Positions 7,291-14,734 of a stretch of DNA of 44,317 nt are shown one piece after another. Below the pieces are notes generated by a model. That model was not told where the DNA came from. It saw nothing but the letters and a program-made list of their open reading frames with translations, and did not search any database. Within the stretch, counting starts at the first letter, position 1. Every line of letters starts with the position of its first letter. A program made the translations under genes and the position numbers. This stretch comes from Streptomyces antimicrobicus (GTDB lineage: Bacteria > Actinomycetota > Actinomycetes > Streptomycetales > Streptomycetaceae), in contig NZ_JAJAUY010000039.1 in assembly GCF_020532625.1 (NCBI RefSeq), positions 1-44,317 of the forward strand, in the 5' to 3' direction.

Positions 7291-7959
7291 ATGCACACCG
7301 AGATCCGCCCGGACGCCGTCCTCGTCCAGGCCGTCATCGCCGGGGCCCTGTCCTTCGCTCATCTTCACGACCTGGCCGCCGCTGCCGGGCAGGACGGCTG
7401 GAAGGCCTGGGCCTACCCGATCAGCGTGGACCTGCTCCTCGTCGCCGCCTGGCGACGGCTGCGACTGCTGCGGGGGGCGGGTGAGCCGACCCGGTCCGCC
7501 TGGACCTGGTTCGCCGTCGCCCTGGCCGCCTCGCTCGGCGCGAACGTCGCGACCGCCGGCCTGCTGGACCTCGACGCCGTCCCGTCCTGGCTGCGCATCC
7601 TGGTCGCCGGATGGCCCGCGCTCGCCTTCCTCGGCGGAACGCTCCTGGTGCACAAGGCCACCGAAGGGCCCGCCGTCACCCCGGAGCACGACCAGAACGG
7701 CCACGCCCACGTCGCGCCGCTCCAGGCCTCCGAACCGGAGCAGACCGTGCCGGAGGTCCAGGCACCGGAGCCCGCTCCTGCCCTGCCCCCGTCGGCGTCT
7801 GCCGTCGTCCCTGTACCGGACGCGCTCCTCGCGTACGGCCGGAAGGTCGCCGACGAGCACCAGGCCCGCACGGGCAACCCGATCGATCCCGACACCCTGC
7901 GCGCCCGCCTCGGTGTCCCCGCGCCGATGGCCCAAGCCATCGCCGCACAGCTCGCCTGA
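7291..7959 (+). CDS. spdB: SpdB-like membrane spread protein (DUF2637)
   Basis: This 222-residue protein has about four hydrophobic segments in its first 115 residues, the DUF2637 arrangement found in plasmid spread proteins. A cytoplasmic tail rich in Pro, Ala and Glu follows, ending in a helical segment (DEHQARTGNPIDPDTLRARLG). Spd proteins are thought to move transferred DNA between compartments of the recipient mycelium. The ATG at 7291 follows GAAGGAGGTG at good spacing. An overlapping ORF in another frame is a shadow. It stands between traSA and the smaller transfer genes. Confidence 0.85.
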   Translation: MHTEIRPDAVLVQAVIAGALSFAHLHDLAAAAGQDGWKAWAYPISVDLLLVAAWRRLRLLRGAGEPTRSAWTWFAVALAASLGANVATAGLLDLDAVPSWLRILVAGWPALAFLGGTLLVHKATEGPAVTPEHDQNGHAHVAPLQASEPEQTVPEVQAPEPAPALPPSASAVVPVPDALLAYGRKVADEHQARTGNPIDPDTLRARLGVPAPMAQAIAAQLA

Positions 7960-7980
7960 GCCCGATTGGAGATCCGATCC

Positions 7981-8169
7981 ATGCCCCGCTACCGCTTCCG
8001 CGACGTCCGCCGCTTCGGCCCGGTGGAGGTCGGCACCTACATCGACCGCTACGGCCGAGAGGCCCACACCGCCGCCTGTACCGCGCCCGGCTGCGACTGG
8101 TCGGCCGACTACCTCAGCCGCGCCGCCGCCGAACTCGCCGCCACCGCCCACCGCTGCAACCCCCGCTGA
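7981..8169 (+). CDS. Small mobile element transfer protein
   Basis: This 62-residue protein begins MPRYRFRDVRRFGPVEVGTY and ends with CTAPGCDWSADY, SRAAAELAATAHRC. Its Cys and His residues (C-x4-C ... H-x2-C) could bind zinc. It matches what I recall of the short proteins annotated as mobile element transfer proteins in Streptomyces AICEs. GGAG precedes the ATG. Its role in spreading is inferred from position. Confidence 0.75.
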   Translation: MPRYRFRDVRRFGPVEVGTYIDRYGREAHTAACTAPGCDWSADYLSRAAAELAATAHRCNPR

Positions 8170-8189
8170 CCACAAGGGAGAAGCCCGTC

Positions 8190-8345
8190 ATGAACGTCCC
8201 GCTCTGGCTCGCCGTCGCCGTCGTCGGACTCCTCGGCGTCAAGCTCATCCGCCCGCCGTGGTGGCTGGTCGCCCTGCTGCTCCTGGGCGGCTTCCTCCTC
8301 GCGGACAGCATCCTCGCCCCCGCCATCGACACCGCGATCAAGTAA
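8190..8345 (+). CDS. Small membrane protein of the spread cluster
   Basis: This 51-residue protein consists of two hydrophobic stretches (PLWLAVAVVGLLGVKLI and WWLVALLLLGGFLLADSIL) around a short Arg-Pro-Pro turn, so it is probably a two-helix hairpin in the membrane. AAGGGAG lies upstream of the ATG at 8190. Spread operons of Streptomyces plasmids commonly hold such miniature membrane proteins, so a Spd-type accessory role is likely. No known domain is evident. Confidence 0.7.
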   Translation: MNVPLWLAVAVVGLLGVKLIRPPWWLVALLLLGGFLLADSILAPAIDTAIK

Positions 8346-8368
8346 CCGACCCGGAAGGAGAACCACCC

Positions 8369-8701
8369 ATGATCCGGCCCAAGATCCCGGTCAACCCGCT
8401 CCCCACCAGCCTCGTCACCCCGCTCGCCCACCAGGCCGCCGACCTCGAACCCCGCACGGGCACCGTCCCGGCCTGCGACTGCCACCACACCCCGGCCCCG
8501 GCCACGCCCCGGGTCCAGCTGCCCGCCGTCCGTCTCACCCCGGCCGGCCTGGTGGCCGTTGTCGCCGGTGGCGCGGGCCTGGTCCTGGTCGTCGGCGCGG
8601 TCCTGGTCTCGATGCTCCTGGCCGTCGCCATCACGGGTGCCTCGGTCGCCGTCTGCGCCGTCGTCCTGCGCTCGCTCCTCAACGGCCAGAACCACCGCTG
8701 A
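8369..8701 (+). CDS. SpdD-like spread protein
   Basis: This 110-residue protein has a soluble N-terminal half with a Cys/His cluster (CDCHHT) and a C-terminal hydrophobic half of about 45 residues (LTPAGLVAVVAGGAGLVLVV, then LLAVAITGASVAVCAVVLRS). The layout resembles proteins named SpdD in AICEs. The ATG at 8369 has GGAAGGAG upstream. It is one of a run of closely spaced genes from traSA to int that probably form one transcript. The precise role in intramycelial spread is unknown. Confidence 0.75.
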   Translation: MIRPKIPVNPLPTSLVTPLAHQAADLEPRTGTVPACDCHHTPAPATPRVQLPAVRLTPAGLVAVVAGGAGLVLVVGAVLVSMLLAVAITGASVAVCAVVLRSLLNGQNHR

Positions 8702-8791
8702 ACCGGCCCCGGGGCGGCCATGCCACCACGCTTCGACCGCCCCGGCGCCGTGCTCCTGCCCGAACCAACCGATCCGGAAGGAAGCACCATC

Positions 8792-8974
8792 ATGGCCCAG
8801 CCCACCCCTGCCCTGCGGCAGATCTGCCCGAACTGCGACGGCCACGCCTCCGTCGCCGTCACCCTCGGCGGCCGCGATCGCACCGGCCACCTCCGCACGG
8901 TCACCGCCCACTGCCCGGCCTGCCACGGCACCGGCATCCGCCGTCCCCTCCCCGCCCGGACGGTGAACGCGTGA
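8792..8974 (+). CDS. Small zinc-ribbon protein upstream of repSA
   Basis: This 60-residue protein carries two CxxC knuckles (CPNC and CPAC) about 33 residues apart plus nearby His residues, suggesting a zinc ribbon or a DnaJ-like CxxCxGxG knuckle (CPACHGTG). GGAAGGAAG precedes the ATG. Its stop codon overlaps the GTG start of repSA as GTGA, so translation of the two is probably coupled. It may bind nucleic acid or help the initiator, but nothing shows this directly. An in-frame ATG at 8720 lacks a ribosome-binding site. Confidence 0.7.
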   Translation: MAQPTPALRQICPNCDGHASVAVTLGGRDRTGHLRTVTAHCPACHGTGIRRPLPARTVNA

Positions 8975-10347
8975 CCCACCCCGCGACCCTCGCGGACCTG
9001 GACCCGGCCACCCTGGGCGACCTGCTCAGGGTGGCCGGGGCCCCCGGTTTCGACCGATGGAAGGACCAGGTCCACCGCACCGGAGGATGCTCCGACCCCA
9101 TCCACATCACCGGCTGGACCCTCACCAAGGACAAGACCTCCGGCGCCACCCTGCACCGCTACTCCACCGACACCGAACCCGGCGCCCGCCTCCGCATCGC
9201 CTGCGGCAACCGCCGCGCCTCCCGCTGCCCCGCCTGCGCCTGGACCTACGCGGGCGACACCTTCCACCTCATCCGCGCCGGACTCGCCGGAGACGACCGA
9301 TGCGACATCCCCGCCACCGTCCGCGAACACCCCCGCGTCTTCACCACCCTCACCGCCCCCTCCTTCGGCCCCGTCCACAACCGCCCCGACGGCCGCCCGT
9401 GCCGCTGCGGCCAGCACCACCAGGAGGACAACCCCGCGCTCGGCACCGCCCTCGACCCGACCACCTACGACTACGCGGGCACGGTCCTGTTCAACAACCA
9501 CGCAGGCCAGCTCTGGTCCCGCTTCACCACCCGCCTGCGCCGCGAGATCGCCGCTCGCGCCGGCCTGACCCAACGCGCCATGGCAGAGGTCTGCCGTGTG
9601 TCCTTCGGCAAGGTCGCCGAGTTCCAGAAGCGCGGAGCCATCCACTTCCACGCCGTCATCCGCCTCGACGGACCCGAAGGCCCCCACACCCCGCCCCCGC
9701 ACTGGGCCAGCACCCGACTCCTCACCGAAGCGATCCGCGCTGCCGCCCACCACGCGTACACGTCCATCACCGTCCCGGCCGCCGCCGACCAGCCCGCCCG
9801 CGTCCTGCGCTGGGGCACCCAGCTCGACATCCGCCCGATCAAGGCCTTCGGCGACGGCTCCGACATCACCGAACAGGCCGTCGCCTCCTACGTCGCCAAG
9901 TACGCCACCAAGGCAGCCGAGAACACCGGCACCCTCGACCGCCGCATCGGCAACCGCGAGGCCCTGGTCCTCCTCGACGTCCCCGACCACGCCACCCGCC
10001 TCATCGAGGCCTGCCTCGACCTCGACCCGCTCTACCCCGACCGCCGCCTCGCCGCCTGGGCCCACATGCTCGGCTTCCGCGGCCACTTCTCCACCAAGTC
10101 CCGCCAGTACTCCACCACCCTCGGAGCCCTCCGCCAGACCCGCGCCGACTACCGCGCCGCCCAGGAACGCCTCGCACGAGGCCTGGACGACATCGAGCCG
10201 GACACTGTGCTCGTCCTCACCTCCTGGCAGTACGCCGGCCACGGCCACACCCCCGGCGAGTCCCTCCTCGCCGCCTCGATCGCCCGAGACATCCAGCTCA
10301 ACCGCGAAACCGCCCGCGAAGCCCTGGAGGGGGAGCAGCATGAATGA
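8971..10347 (+). CDS. repSA: Rolling-circle replication initiator RepSA
   Basis: This 458-residue protein nicks the double-strand origin to start rolling-circle replication of the excised element. It shows a Cys-rich N-terminal segment (CGNRRASRCPAC), an HUH-type metal-binding motif HFHAV near residue 225 and a catalytic-tyrosine segment YVAKYATKAAE near residue 307. The length fits the AICE RepSA family. The GTG start at 8971 overlaps the preceding stop. Its end overlaps the xis start by 8 bp, so repSA, xis and int are a single unit, as in pSAM2 where Pra activates it. No origin could be assigned with confidence; the inverted repeat at 3534 is a candidate for lagging-strand initiation. Confidence 0.9.
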   Translation: MTHPATLADLDPATLGDLLRVAGAPGFDRWKDQVHRTGGCSDPIHITGWTLTKDKTSGATLHRYSTDTEPGARLRIACGNRRASRCPACAWTYAGDTFHLIRAGLAGDDRCDIPATVREHPRVFTTLTAPSFGPVHNRPDGRPCRCGQHHQEDNPALGTALDPTTYDYAGTVLFNNHAGQLWSRFTTRLRREIAARAGLTQRAMAEVCRVSFGKVAEFQKRGAIHFHAVIRLDGPEGPHTPPPHWASTRLLTEAIRAAAHHAYTSITVPAAADQPARVLRWGTQLDIRPIKAFGDGSDITEQAVASYVAKYATKAAENTGTLDRRIGNREALVLLDVPDHATRLIEACLDLDPLYPDRRLAAWAHMLGFRGHFSTKSRQYSTTLGALRQTRADYRAAQERLARGLDDIEPDTVLVLTSWQYAGHGHTPGESLLAASIARDIQLNRETAREALEGEQHE

Positions 10348-10558
10348 GCGATACCTGTCCGTCGACCAGGTTGCCGAGATTCTCGGCACCACCGTGCGGT
10401 TCCCGCGCCGCCTGGTGGCCGAGCGGCGCATCCCGTACGTCAAGGTCGGTACGCACGTGCGCATCGCCGAGAGCGTCGTCCGTGAATACATCGCCGCGAA
10501 CACCGTGGACGCCGTACGGGCCAAGTCGCGCCGATCTCGGTACCGGAGGGCTGCCTAG
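10340..10558 (+). CDS. xis: Excisionase (AlpA/MerR-like HTH)
   Basis: This 72-residue protein is a helix-turn-helix excisionase: YLSVDQVAEILGTTVRFPRR, LVAERRIPYVKVGTHVRI, then a basic tail (AKSRRSRYRR). Small proteins of this kind bind next to the att core and turn the integrase toward excision. The ATG at 10340 follows GGAGGGGGAG. It overlaps repSA by 8 bp, and its TAG stop shares one base with the GTG start of int. Confidence 0.88.
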   Translation: MNERYLSVDQVAEILGTTVRFPRRLVAERRIPYVKVGTHVRIAESVVREYIAANTVDAVRAKSRRSRYRRAA

Positions 10559-11703
10559 TGGCCAACAACCGTGGCAAGCGGCGCCGGTTCGGGGCGATTC
10601 GGAAGCTCCCCTCCGGGCGGTACCAGGCTCGGTATCCCGGCCCCGACGGCATCATGCGGCCGGCGCCCGAGACCTTCGAGACGAGTGGGGATGCGGACGA
10701 CTGGCTCGCCGAGAAGCAAACCGAGATCAACAAGGGAGACTGGCGGGACCCGGACGCCGGGGCGGTCAACTTCTCCGAGTACGCGCTTGAGTGGGTCGAC
10801 GAGCGCGGCCTGGAGGAGACGACCGACGAGCTGTACCGACGGCTGCTGCGGCTGCACATCCTGCCCACCTTCGAAGACATGGACCTGGACGAGATCACGC
10901 CGCCCCGAGTACGTACCTGGCGGGCCGCGCGGCTCAAGGCCACCGGTGGGTCGACGGTCGCCAAGTCCTACCGGCTGCTCAAGGCCATCATGCAGACGGC
11001 GGAGGACGACGAGTTGATCAGGCGGAACCCGTGCCGGATCAAGGGCGCCGGCAAGGAGTCGCCGGCCGAGCGGCCCACCGCCACCGTCGACCAGGTCGAC
11101 GCCGTCGCCAAGGCCATGGGGCCGCGCTGGCGGCTGATGGTCTACATCGCCGCGTACGGTCCTGCCCGGCCCGAGGAACAAGCCGGCCTGCGCCGGTCGG
11201 ACGTGGACCTCGCGAACTGCGGCGTCTGGGTGCGGCGCGCCGAGCCGGAGCTGAACACCGGGCGCCGGGCACCGGGCGAGACGAAGTCCGAGGCAGGTAA
11301 GCGGTTCATCGTCCTGCCCCGCTTCATGGCCGGTGATCTGAAGGCGCACATGTACCTGTACGCCGAGCAACAGCCGGACGGCTTGCTCTTCGTGGGGGAG
11401 CGCGGTGCGCCGTTCCGGCGTACGACCTTCGGGCGCAACTGGAAGAAGGCGCGGAAGGCTGCCGGGCTGCCCGACACGTTCACCTTCTACGACCTTCGTC
11501 ACACGGGGCACACGCTGTCGACCCAGTCGGGGGCGACCCTCAAGGACACGATGGTGCGGGCCGGCCAGTCCTCGGAGAAGGCGGCCATGATCTACCAGCA
11601 CTCGAACCTGGAGCGCCAGAAGGAGGTCGCGGACGGTATCCACGCGCGGGTACAGGCGCTTCGTGCCAAGTCATCTGGCACGGATCTGGCACGGGAGAGG
11701 TAG
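10558..11703 (+). CDS. int: Site-specific tyrosine integrase
   Basis: This 381-residue tyrosine recombinase integrates and excises the element at tRNA-Gly. It has a basic arm-binding N-terminus, a SAM-like core-binding domain (about residues 60-150) and the catalytic domain. The latter shows the first arginine in ARPEE near residue 204, YDLRHTGHT near 311 and the nucleophile Y346 in MIYQHS. Two positions differ from the commonest motif: Tyr in place of His in HxLR, and AGQSS in place of LGHSS. I recall similar variants in Streptomyces integrases, so it may well be active. The GTG start overlaps the xis stop. The 3' end carries the paired repeats at 11673, and the stop is 51 bases from the att core. 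Confidence 0.93.
   Translation: MANNRGKRRRFGAIRKLPSGRYQARYPGPDGIMRPAPETFETSGDADDWLAEKQTEINKGDWRDPDAGAVNFSEYALEWVDERGLEETTDELYRRLLRLHILPTFEDMDLDEITPPRVRTWRAARLKATGGSTVAKSYRLLKAIMQTAEDDELIRRNPCRIKGAGKESPAERPTATVDQVDAVAKAMGPRWRLMVYIAAYGPARPEEQAGLRRSDVDLANCGVWVRRAEPELNTGRRAPGETKSEAGKRFIVLPRFMAGDLKAHMYLYAEQQPDGLLFVGERGAPFRRTTFGRNWKKARKAAGLPDTFTFYDLRHTGHTLSTQSGATLKDTMVRAGQSSEKAAMIYQHSNLERQKEVADGIHARVQALRAKSSGTDLARER
11673..11693. promoter_or_regulatory. Paired arm-type repeat, right end (inside int)
   Basis: ATCTGGCACG occurs at 11673 and again at 11684, in the last codons of int. The left end of the element has the same pair with the same 11-base spacing at 1770. This is a candidate integrase or Xis arm site. 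Confidence 0.5.
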
Positions 11704-11721
11704 AGAGGTCTAGGCAACGCA

Positions 11722-11750
11722 AAAGCCCCGGGTCGTTGACCTGGGGCTTT
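11722..11750. terminator. Bidirectional terminator between int and tRNA-Gly
   Basis: AAAGCCCCGGGTC and GACCTGGGGCTTT form a 13-bp stem (one G-T pair) with a 3-base loop. T runs on either strand let it end both int (+) and the tRNA (-). It is the element's version of the hairpin at 1587-1613. Confidence 0.75.
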
Positions 11751-11754
11751 GTCG

Positions 11755-11798
11755 TGGAGCGGATGACGGGAATCGAACCCGCGCTATAAGCTTGGGAA
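11755..11798. repeat. Right attachment site (attR core)
   Basis: This is the 44-bp repeat identical to 1619-1662, here joined to the intact 5' half of the tRNA-Gly gene. Integration therefore restored a complete tRNA on this side. Confidence 0.9.
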
Positions 11799-11828
11799 GC
11801 TCATGTTCTACCATTAAACTACATCCGC
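11758..11828 (-). tRNA. tRNA-Gly (anticodon CCC)
   Basis: The 71 bases fold as a standard cloverleaf. The acceptor is GCGGATG/CATCCGC with discriminator U, the D arm is GTTT...GAAC, and the anticodon stem TGAGC/GCTTA carries loop TTCCCAA. The T arm is GCGGG-TTCGATT-CCCGT. CCA is not encoded. The 3' half, up to the anticodon loop, is supplied by the integrated element. Confidence 0.95.
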
Positions 11829-11865
11829 GCAGCGGGCCGGTGTGCTGGACTCCGCATCGTTGCTC

Positions 11866-11894
11866 ACTGTACCTCATCGCTGGCCCCCGGTGAA
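11866..11894 (-). promoter_or_regulatory. Promoter of tRNA-Gly
   Basis: On the minus strand TTCACC and TACAGT are separated by 17 bases, fitting a vegetative -35/-10 pair about 38 bases before the mature tRNA. Confidence 0.5.
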
Positions 11895-12059
11895 TCCGCC
11901 GCGGGGCCCTCGTGTTGTTCGAGGGGTACCAGGGGCTGTGCGGGCCGGAGTTGGGGCGTAGCGTGGGGGTGCGGAGCGGCGGCTTGGGTGGGTCCCGATC
12001 ATCCCCTAATGTGGCGATTCGTCGCAGTACGCAGTACCGCTCGTGGGGAAAGGGACTCG

Positions 12060-12224
12060 ATGGAGCACACCGTCGTCCGTTGTGCCGAAGGGCATGTTTT
12101 CAGCACCGCTTCGTTCCCGATGCAGCAGCTCGGTCCCGGCCGGATCGGTCCCGGGCGGCTCATCCGGTGCCCCCGGTGCGCCCGGCTCCGGCACGCCGTG
12201 CCCGTGACCGCGCTCAAGCGGTAG
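12060..12224 (+). CDS. Small conserved zinc-finger-like protein
   Basis: This 54-residue protein starts [16 protein letters not shown] and carries C8, H12 and a CPRC knuckle ([17 protein letters not shown]), so it probably binds one zinc ion. It resembles a small protein I recall as conserved beside dcd in Streptomyces. The ATG at 12060 has AAAGGGA upstream; longer in-frame versions lack one. The function is unknown. It could be an RNA- or ribosome-associated ribbon protein. Confidence 0.7.
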   Translation: MEHTVVRCAEGHVFSTASFPMQQLGPGRIGPGRLIRCPRCARLRHAVPVTALKR

Positions 12225-12297
12225 CAGGACGTCACACGTCAAGGGCGCGTCGGGTCTCGATTGGGGGAGCCCGGCGCGCTCTGCGTATCCTCGGGAC

Positions 12298-12885
12298 GTG
12301 CTTCTCTCAGACAAGGACATCCGGGCCGAGATCGACAGCGGGCGGGTGCGCATCGACCCGTTCGACGAGTCGATGGTGCAGCCCTCCAGCATCGACGTGC
12401 GGCTCGACCGGTACTTCCGGGTGTTCGAGAATCACCGCTACGCCCACATCGATCCGGCCATCGAGCAGCCCGACCTGACCAGGATGGTCGAGCCGGAGGG
12501 GGACGAGGCGTTCATCCTCCACCCCGGTGAGTTCGTACTGGCGTCGACCTACGAGGTCATCTCGCTGCCGGACGACATCGCCTCCAGACTGGAGGGGAAG
12601 TCCTCTCTCGGGCGGCTCGGTCTGGTGACGCACTCGACCGCCGGGTTCATCGACCCCGGGTTCTCCGGGCACGTGACCCTGGAGCTGTCGAACCTGGCGA
12701 CCCTGCCGATCAAGCTCTGGCCCGGGATGAAGATCGGGCAGCTGTGCATGTTCCGGCTCAGCTCGCCCGCGGAGTTCCCGTACGGCAGCGAGCGGTACGG
12801 GTCCCGCTACCAGGGCCAGCGGGGGCCGACCGCCTCGCGGTCCTTCCAGAACTTCCACCGCACCCAGGTGAGGCGACCCGCATGA
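12298..12885 (+). CDS. dcd: dCTP deaminase, probably bifunctional (dCTP to dUMP)
   Basis: This 195-residue enzyme supplies dUMP for thymidylate synthesis. It begins [16 protein letters not shown] and contains [43 protein letters not shown] and the C-terminal YQGQRGPT that closes over the nucleotide. It closely resembles the Mycobacterium tuberculosis enzyme, which both deaminates dCTP and hydrolyses dUTP, so bifunctionality is likely. The start is a GTG at 12298. Its stop overlaps the ATG of the phosphoribosyltransferase gene by four bases, indicating coupled translation and a shared nucleotide-metabolism operon. Confidence 0.93.
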   Translation: MLLSDKDIRAEIDSGRVRIDPFDESMVQPSSIDVRLDRYFRVFENHRYAHIDPAIEQPDLTRMVEPEGDEAFILHPGEFVLASTYEVISLPDDIASRLEGKSSLGRLGLVTHSTAGFIDPGFSGHVTLELSNLATLPIKLWPGMKIGQLCMFRLSSPAEFPYGSERYGSRYQGQRGPTASRSFQNFHRTQVRRPA

Positions 12886-13391
12886 CCAGCAGCAGTGACG
12901 TGGTACGAGAGACCCTGACGTACGAGAGCTTCGGCCGTGCCGTCCGGGAGCTCGCGCAGACGATCGCCGACGACGGCTACGAGCCCGACATCATCCTGAG
13001 CATCGCGCGCGGCGGTGTGTTCGTGGCGGGCGGGCTGGCCTACGCGCTCGACTGCAAGAACATCCACCTCGTGAACGTCGAGTTCTACACCGGGGTCGGG
13101 ACGACCCTGGAGATGCCGGTCATGCTGGCGCCCGTGCCGGACGCGATCGACTTCTCCGACAAGAAGGTGCTGATCGCCGACGACGTCGCCGACACCGGCA
13201 AGACCCTCAAGCTGGTCCACGACTTCTGCCTGGGCACCGTCGCCGAGGTCCGCTCCGCCGTCGTCTACGAGAAGTCGCACTCGCTGGTGAAGTGCGAGTA
13301 CGTGTGGAAGAAGACCGACGACTGGATCGAGTTCCCGTGGTCGGTCGAGCGGCCCGTCGTCCAGCGCGCCGGCCAGGTCCTCGACGCCTGA
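12882..13391 (+). CDS. Phosphoribosyltransferase (purine salvage type)
   Basis: This 169-residue type I PRTase has the PRPP-binding loop [14 protein letters not shown] (about residues 104-117) and a flexible-loop region around [11 protein letters not shown]. It resembles xanthine/guanine or hypoxanthine PRTases ([15 protein letters not shown] near the N-terminus), so it probably salvages a purine base, but the base cannot be read from the sequence. The ATG at 12882 overlaps the dcd stop. A strong terminator follows at 13455. Confidence 0.85.
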   Translation: MTSSSDVVRETLTYESFGRAVRELAQTIADDGYEPDIILSIARGGVFVAGGLAYALDCKNIHLVNVEFYTGVGTTLEMPVMLAPVPDAIDFSDKKVLIADDVADTGKTLKLVHDFCLGTVAEVRSAVVYEKSHSLVKCEYVWKKTDDWIEFPWSVERPVVQRAGQVLDA

Positions 13392-13454
13392 TCGACCGGC
13401 GGCCCGCCCGCCGGCGGCCCGCCCCCTCCGCCCCGCCCCGGGGCACAGCGACGA

Positions 13455-13487
13455 AAGGGGCCCGCGCGACAGTCGCGCGGGCCCCTT
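13455..13487. terminator. Terminator between dcd operon and Yip1 gene
   Basis: AAGGGGCCCGCGCGAC and GTCGCGCGGGCCCCTT form a perfect 16-bp inverted repeat with one base at the centre. It can serve both convergent genes. Confidence 0.8.
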
Positions 13488-13516
13488 CGCGTACCTCCGG
13501 TGGGCGTGCCCCGGTG

Positions 13517-14500
13517 CTACAGCGTGCCCAGCTTGATGATCGACAGCAGGGCGATCAGCTGGATGGCCGACGCGCCCAGGGCCTTCGGCCAGGGCAGGTC
13601 GTGGGACTTGCTGATCAGGGAGGTGAAGAGGGCGCCGGCGGCCACCCACGTGGCCCAGCCGAGCCCCTGCACCAGCATGTTGTCGCCGCCCAGGAACATG
13701 GCGAACACCAGGCGAGGCGCGTCCGTGAGGGACATGACCAGCATTGACAGGCCGATCGTCGGCTGCCAGGAGCCGTCACCGCCCAGCTGGCGGGCCAGCG
13801 TGTGGGTGACGCCGCCCAGCAGCAGGCCGCAGACGACGAACGCCACACCGGCGCTCAGGACGATCGGGACGGCCTTGTTGAGCGTCGCGTTGATCACGTC
13901 CTTGCGGGCGTCGTCCAGGCCGAAGACGGCCAGCAACCCGTACAGGAACGTCACGATCAGCGCGGGGCCCCACACCGGGTAGTCGCGCATCTGCAGGAAC
14001 GTCGGCCCCGGGCGCAGCACGACGCCCTTGAGCAGGTCCTTCCAGGGCAGCCGCGGGCCCGCGGGAGCGCCGGCGGCGCCGCCCGCCTGGTACGTCGAGC
14101 CCTGGCCGTACGGGTCCTCGCCGAGGGCGAAGGCCTGGGTGTGGCCGGGGTTGTTCGCGTACGTCGCCCCGCCCGCGCCGCCGCCCCCCGGGTAGCCGTG
14201 GCCGGGCTGCCCGTGGCCGGGCTGCCCGTGCTGCGGGTACGGGGGCTGCTGGTGCGGGTACGAGGGCTGCTCGTAGCCGTACGCCGGGCCGCCGTCGTGC
14301 GGGTCGAAGTACTCGGGCTCGCCGTGGCCCCCGGCGGTCTGCTGGGGCCACTGCTGCTGTCCCGGCGGGCCCGCCGGGGGGTAGGGCTGCCGGCCGTACG
14401 GCGCCTGCGGCGGTTGCTGCTGACCGTACGGCTGCTGCCGCGGGGGGTGTTGCGGACCGCGGTGGTCGTCCCGTCCGCGTCCGATCCTGAATCCAGCCAC
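13517..14500 (-). CDS. Yip1-family multi-pass membrane protein
   Basis: This 327-residue protein has a long disordered N-terminus (about 150 residues) rich in Pro, Gln, Gly, Tyr and His with short repeats such as QPGHG. A C-terminal Yip1-like domain with about five membrane segments follows, after RLPWKDLLKGVVLRPGPTF. Bacterial Yip1 proteins have no settled function. I place the start at the GTG at 14500 (VAGFRIGRGRDD); the long ORF further upstream is antisense to the secreted-protein gene. The ribosome-binding site is weak. It stands alone, convergent with the dcd operon. Confidence 0.75.
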   Translation of the reverse strand: MAGFRIGRGRDDHRGPQHPPRQQPYGQQQPPQAPYGRQPYPPAGPPGQQQWPQQTAGGHGEPEYFDPHDGGPAYGYEQPSYPHQQPPYPQHGQPGHGQPGHGYPGGGGAGGATYANNPGHTQAFALGEDPYGQGSTYQAGGAAGAPAGPRLPWKDLLKGVVLRPGPTFLQMRDYPVWGPALIVTFLYGLLAVFGLDDARKDVINATLNKAVPIVLSAGVAFVVCGLLLGGVTHTLARQLGGDGSWQPTIGLSMLVMSLTDAPRLVFAMFLGGDNMLVQGLGWATWVAAGALFTSLISKSHDLPWPKALGASAIQLIALLSIIKLGTL

Positions 14501-14734
14501 GTGATCGAACGTACCTGGTCCTGCGGGCAGTCGTGAACGAGCGACCGGAACACCAGCCCTTTGCGGCTGACCTGTGACATCCCCTAGGGGAACCCTGGCG
14601 GGCAGGCCCCCGCCCGGTTTACCCCGCTGCGTCGGTTTCTGCGGGTGTTCGTTACATTCTCGATGGATTACCCACATATCGGACACGTAGCTTCGGAGGC
14701 GTCCTTCACGAGCCCCCGAGGAAGAGTCGCCGAT

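Larger units (their letters stand above)
1619..11798. mobile_element. pSAM2-type AICE integrated in tRNA-Gly(CCC)
   Basis: The element is bounded by a perfect 44-bp direct repeat (1619-1662 and 11755-11798), giving a unit of 10,136 bp. It contains, left to right, a small hypothetical gene (-), a DUF6414 cargo gene, a long inverted repeat, a Nudix gene (-), korSA, pra, traSA, spdB, four small spread or transfer genes, repSA, xis and int. This is the standard gene set and order of actinomycete integrative and conjugative elements: integration by a tyrosine recombinase, rolling-circle replication and FtsK-like double-stranded DNA transfer. All backbone genes look intact, so the element may still be able to excise. 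Confidence 0.92.

Noticed and set aside
8338..10524. 728-codon minus-strand ORF opposite repSA
   Set aside because: It is repetitive Gly/Val/Glu sequence covering several real genes, with no ribosome-binding site.
11912..12478. 188-codon ORF overlapping dcd
   Set aside because: It conflicts with dcd and with the small zinc-finger gene in other frames, and shows no known motif.
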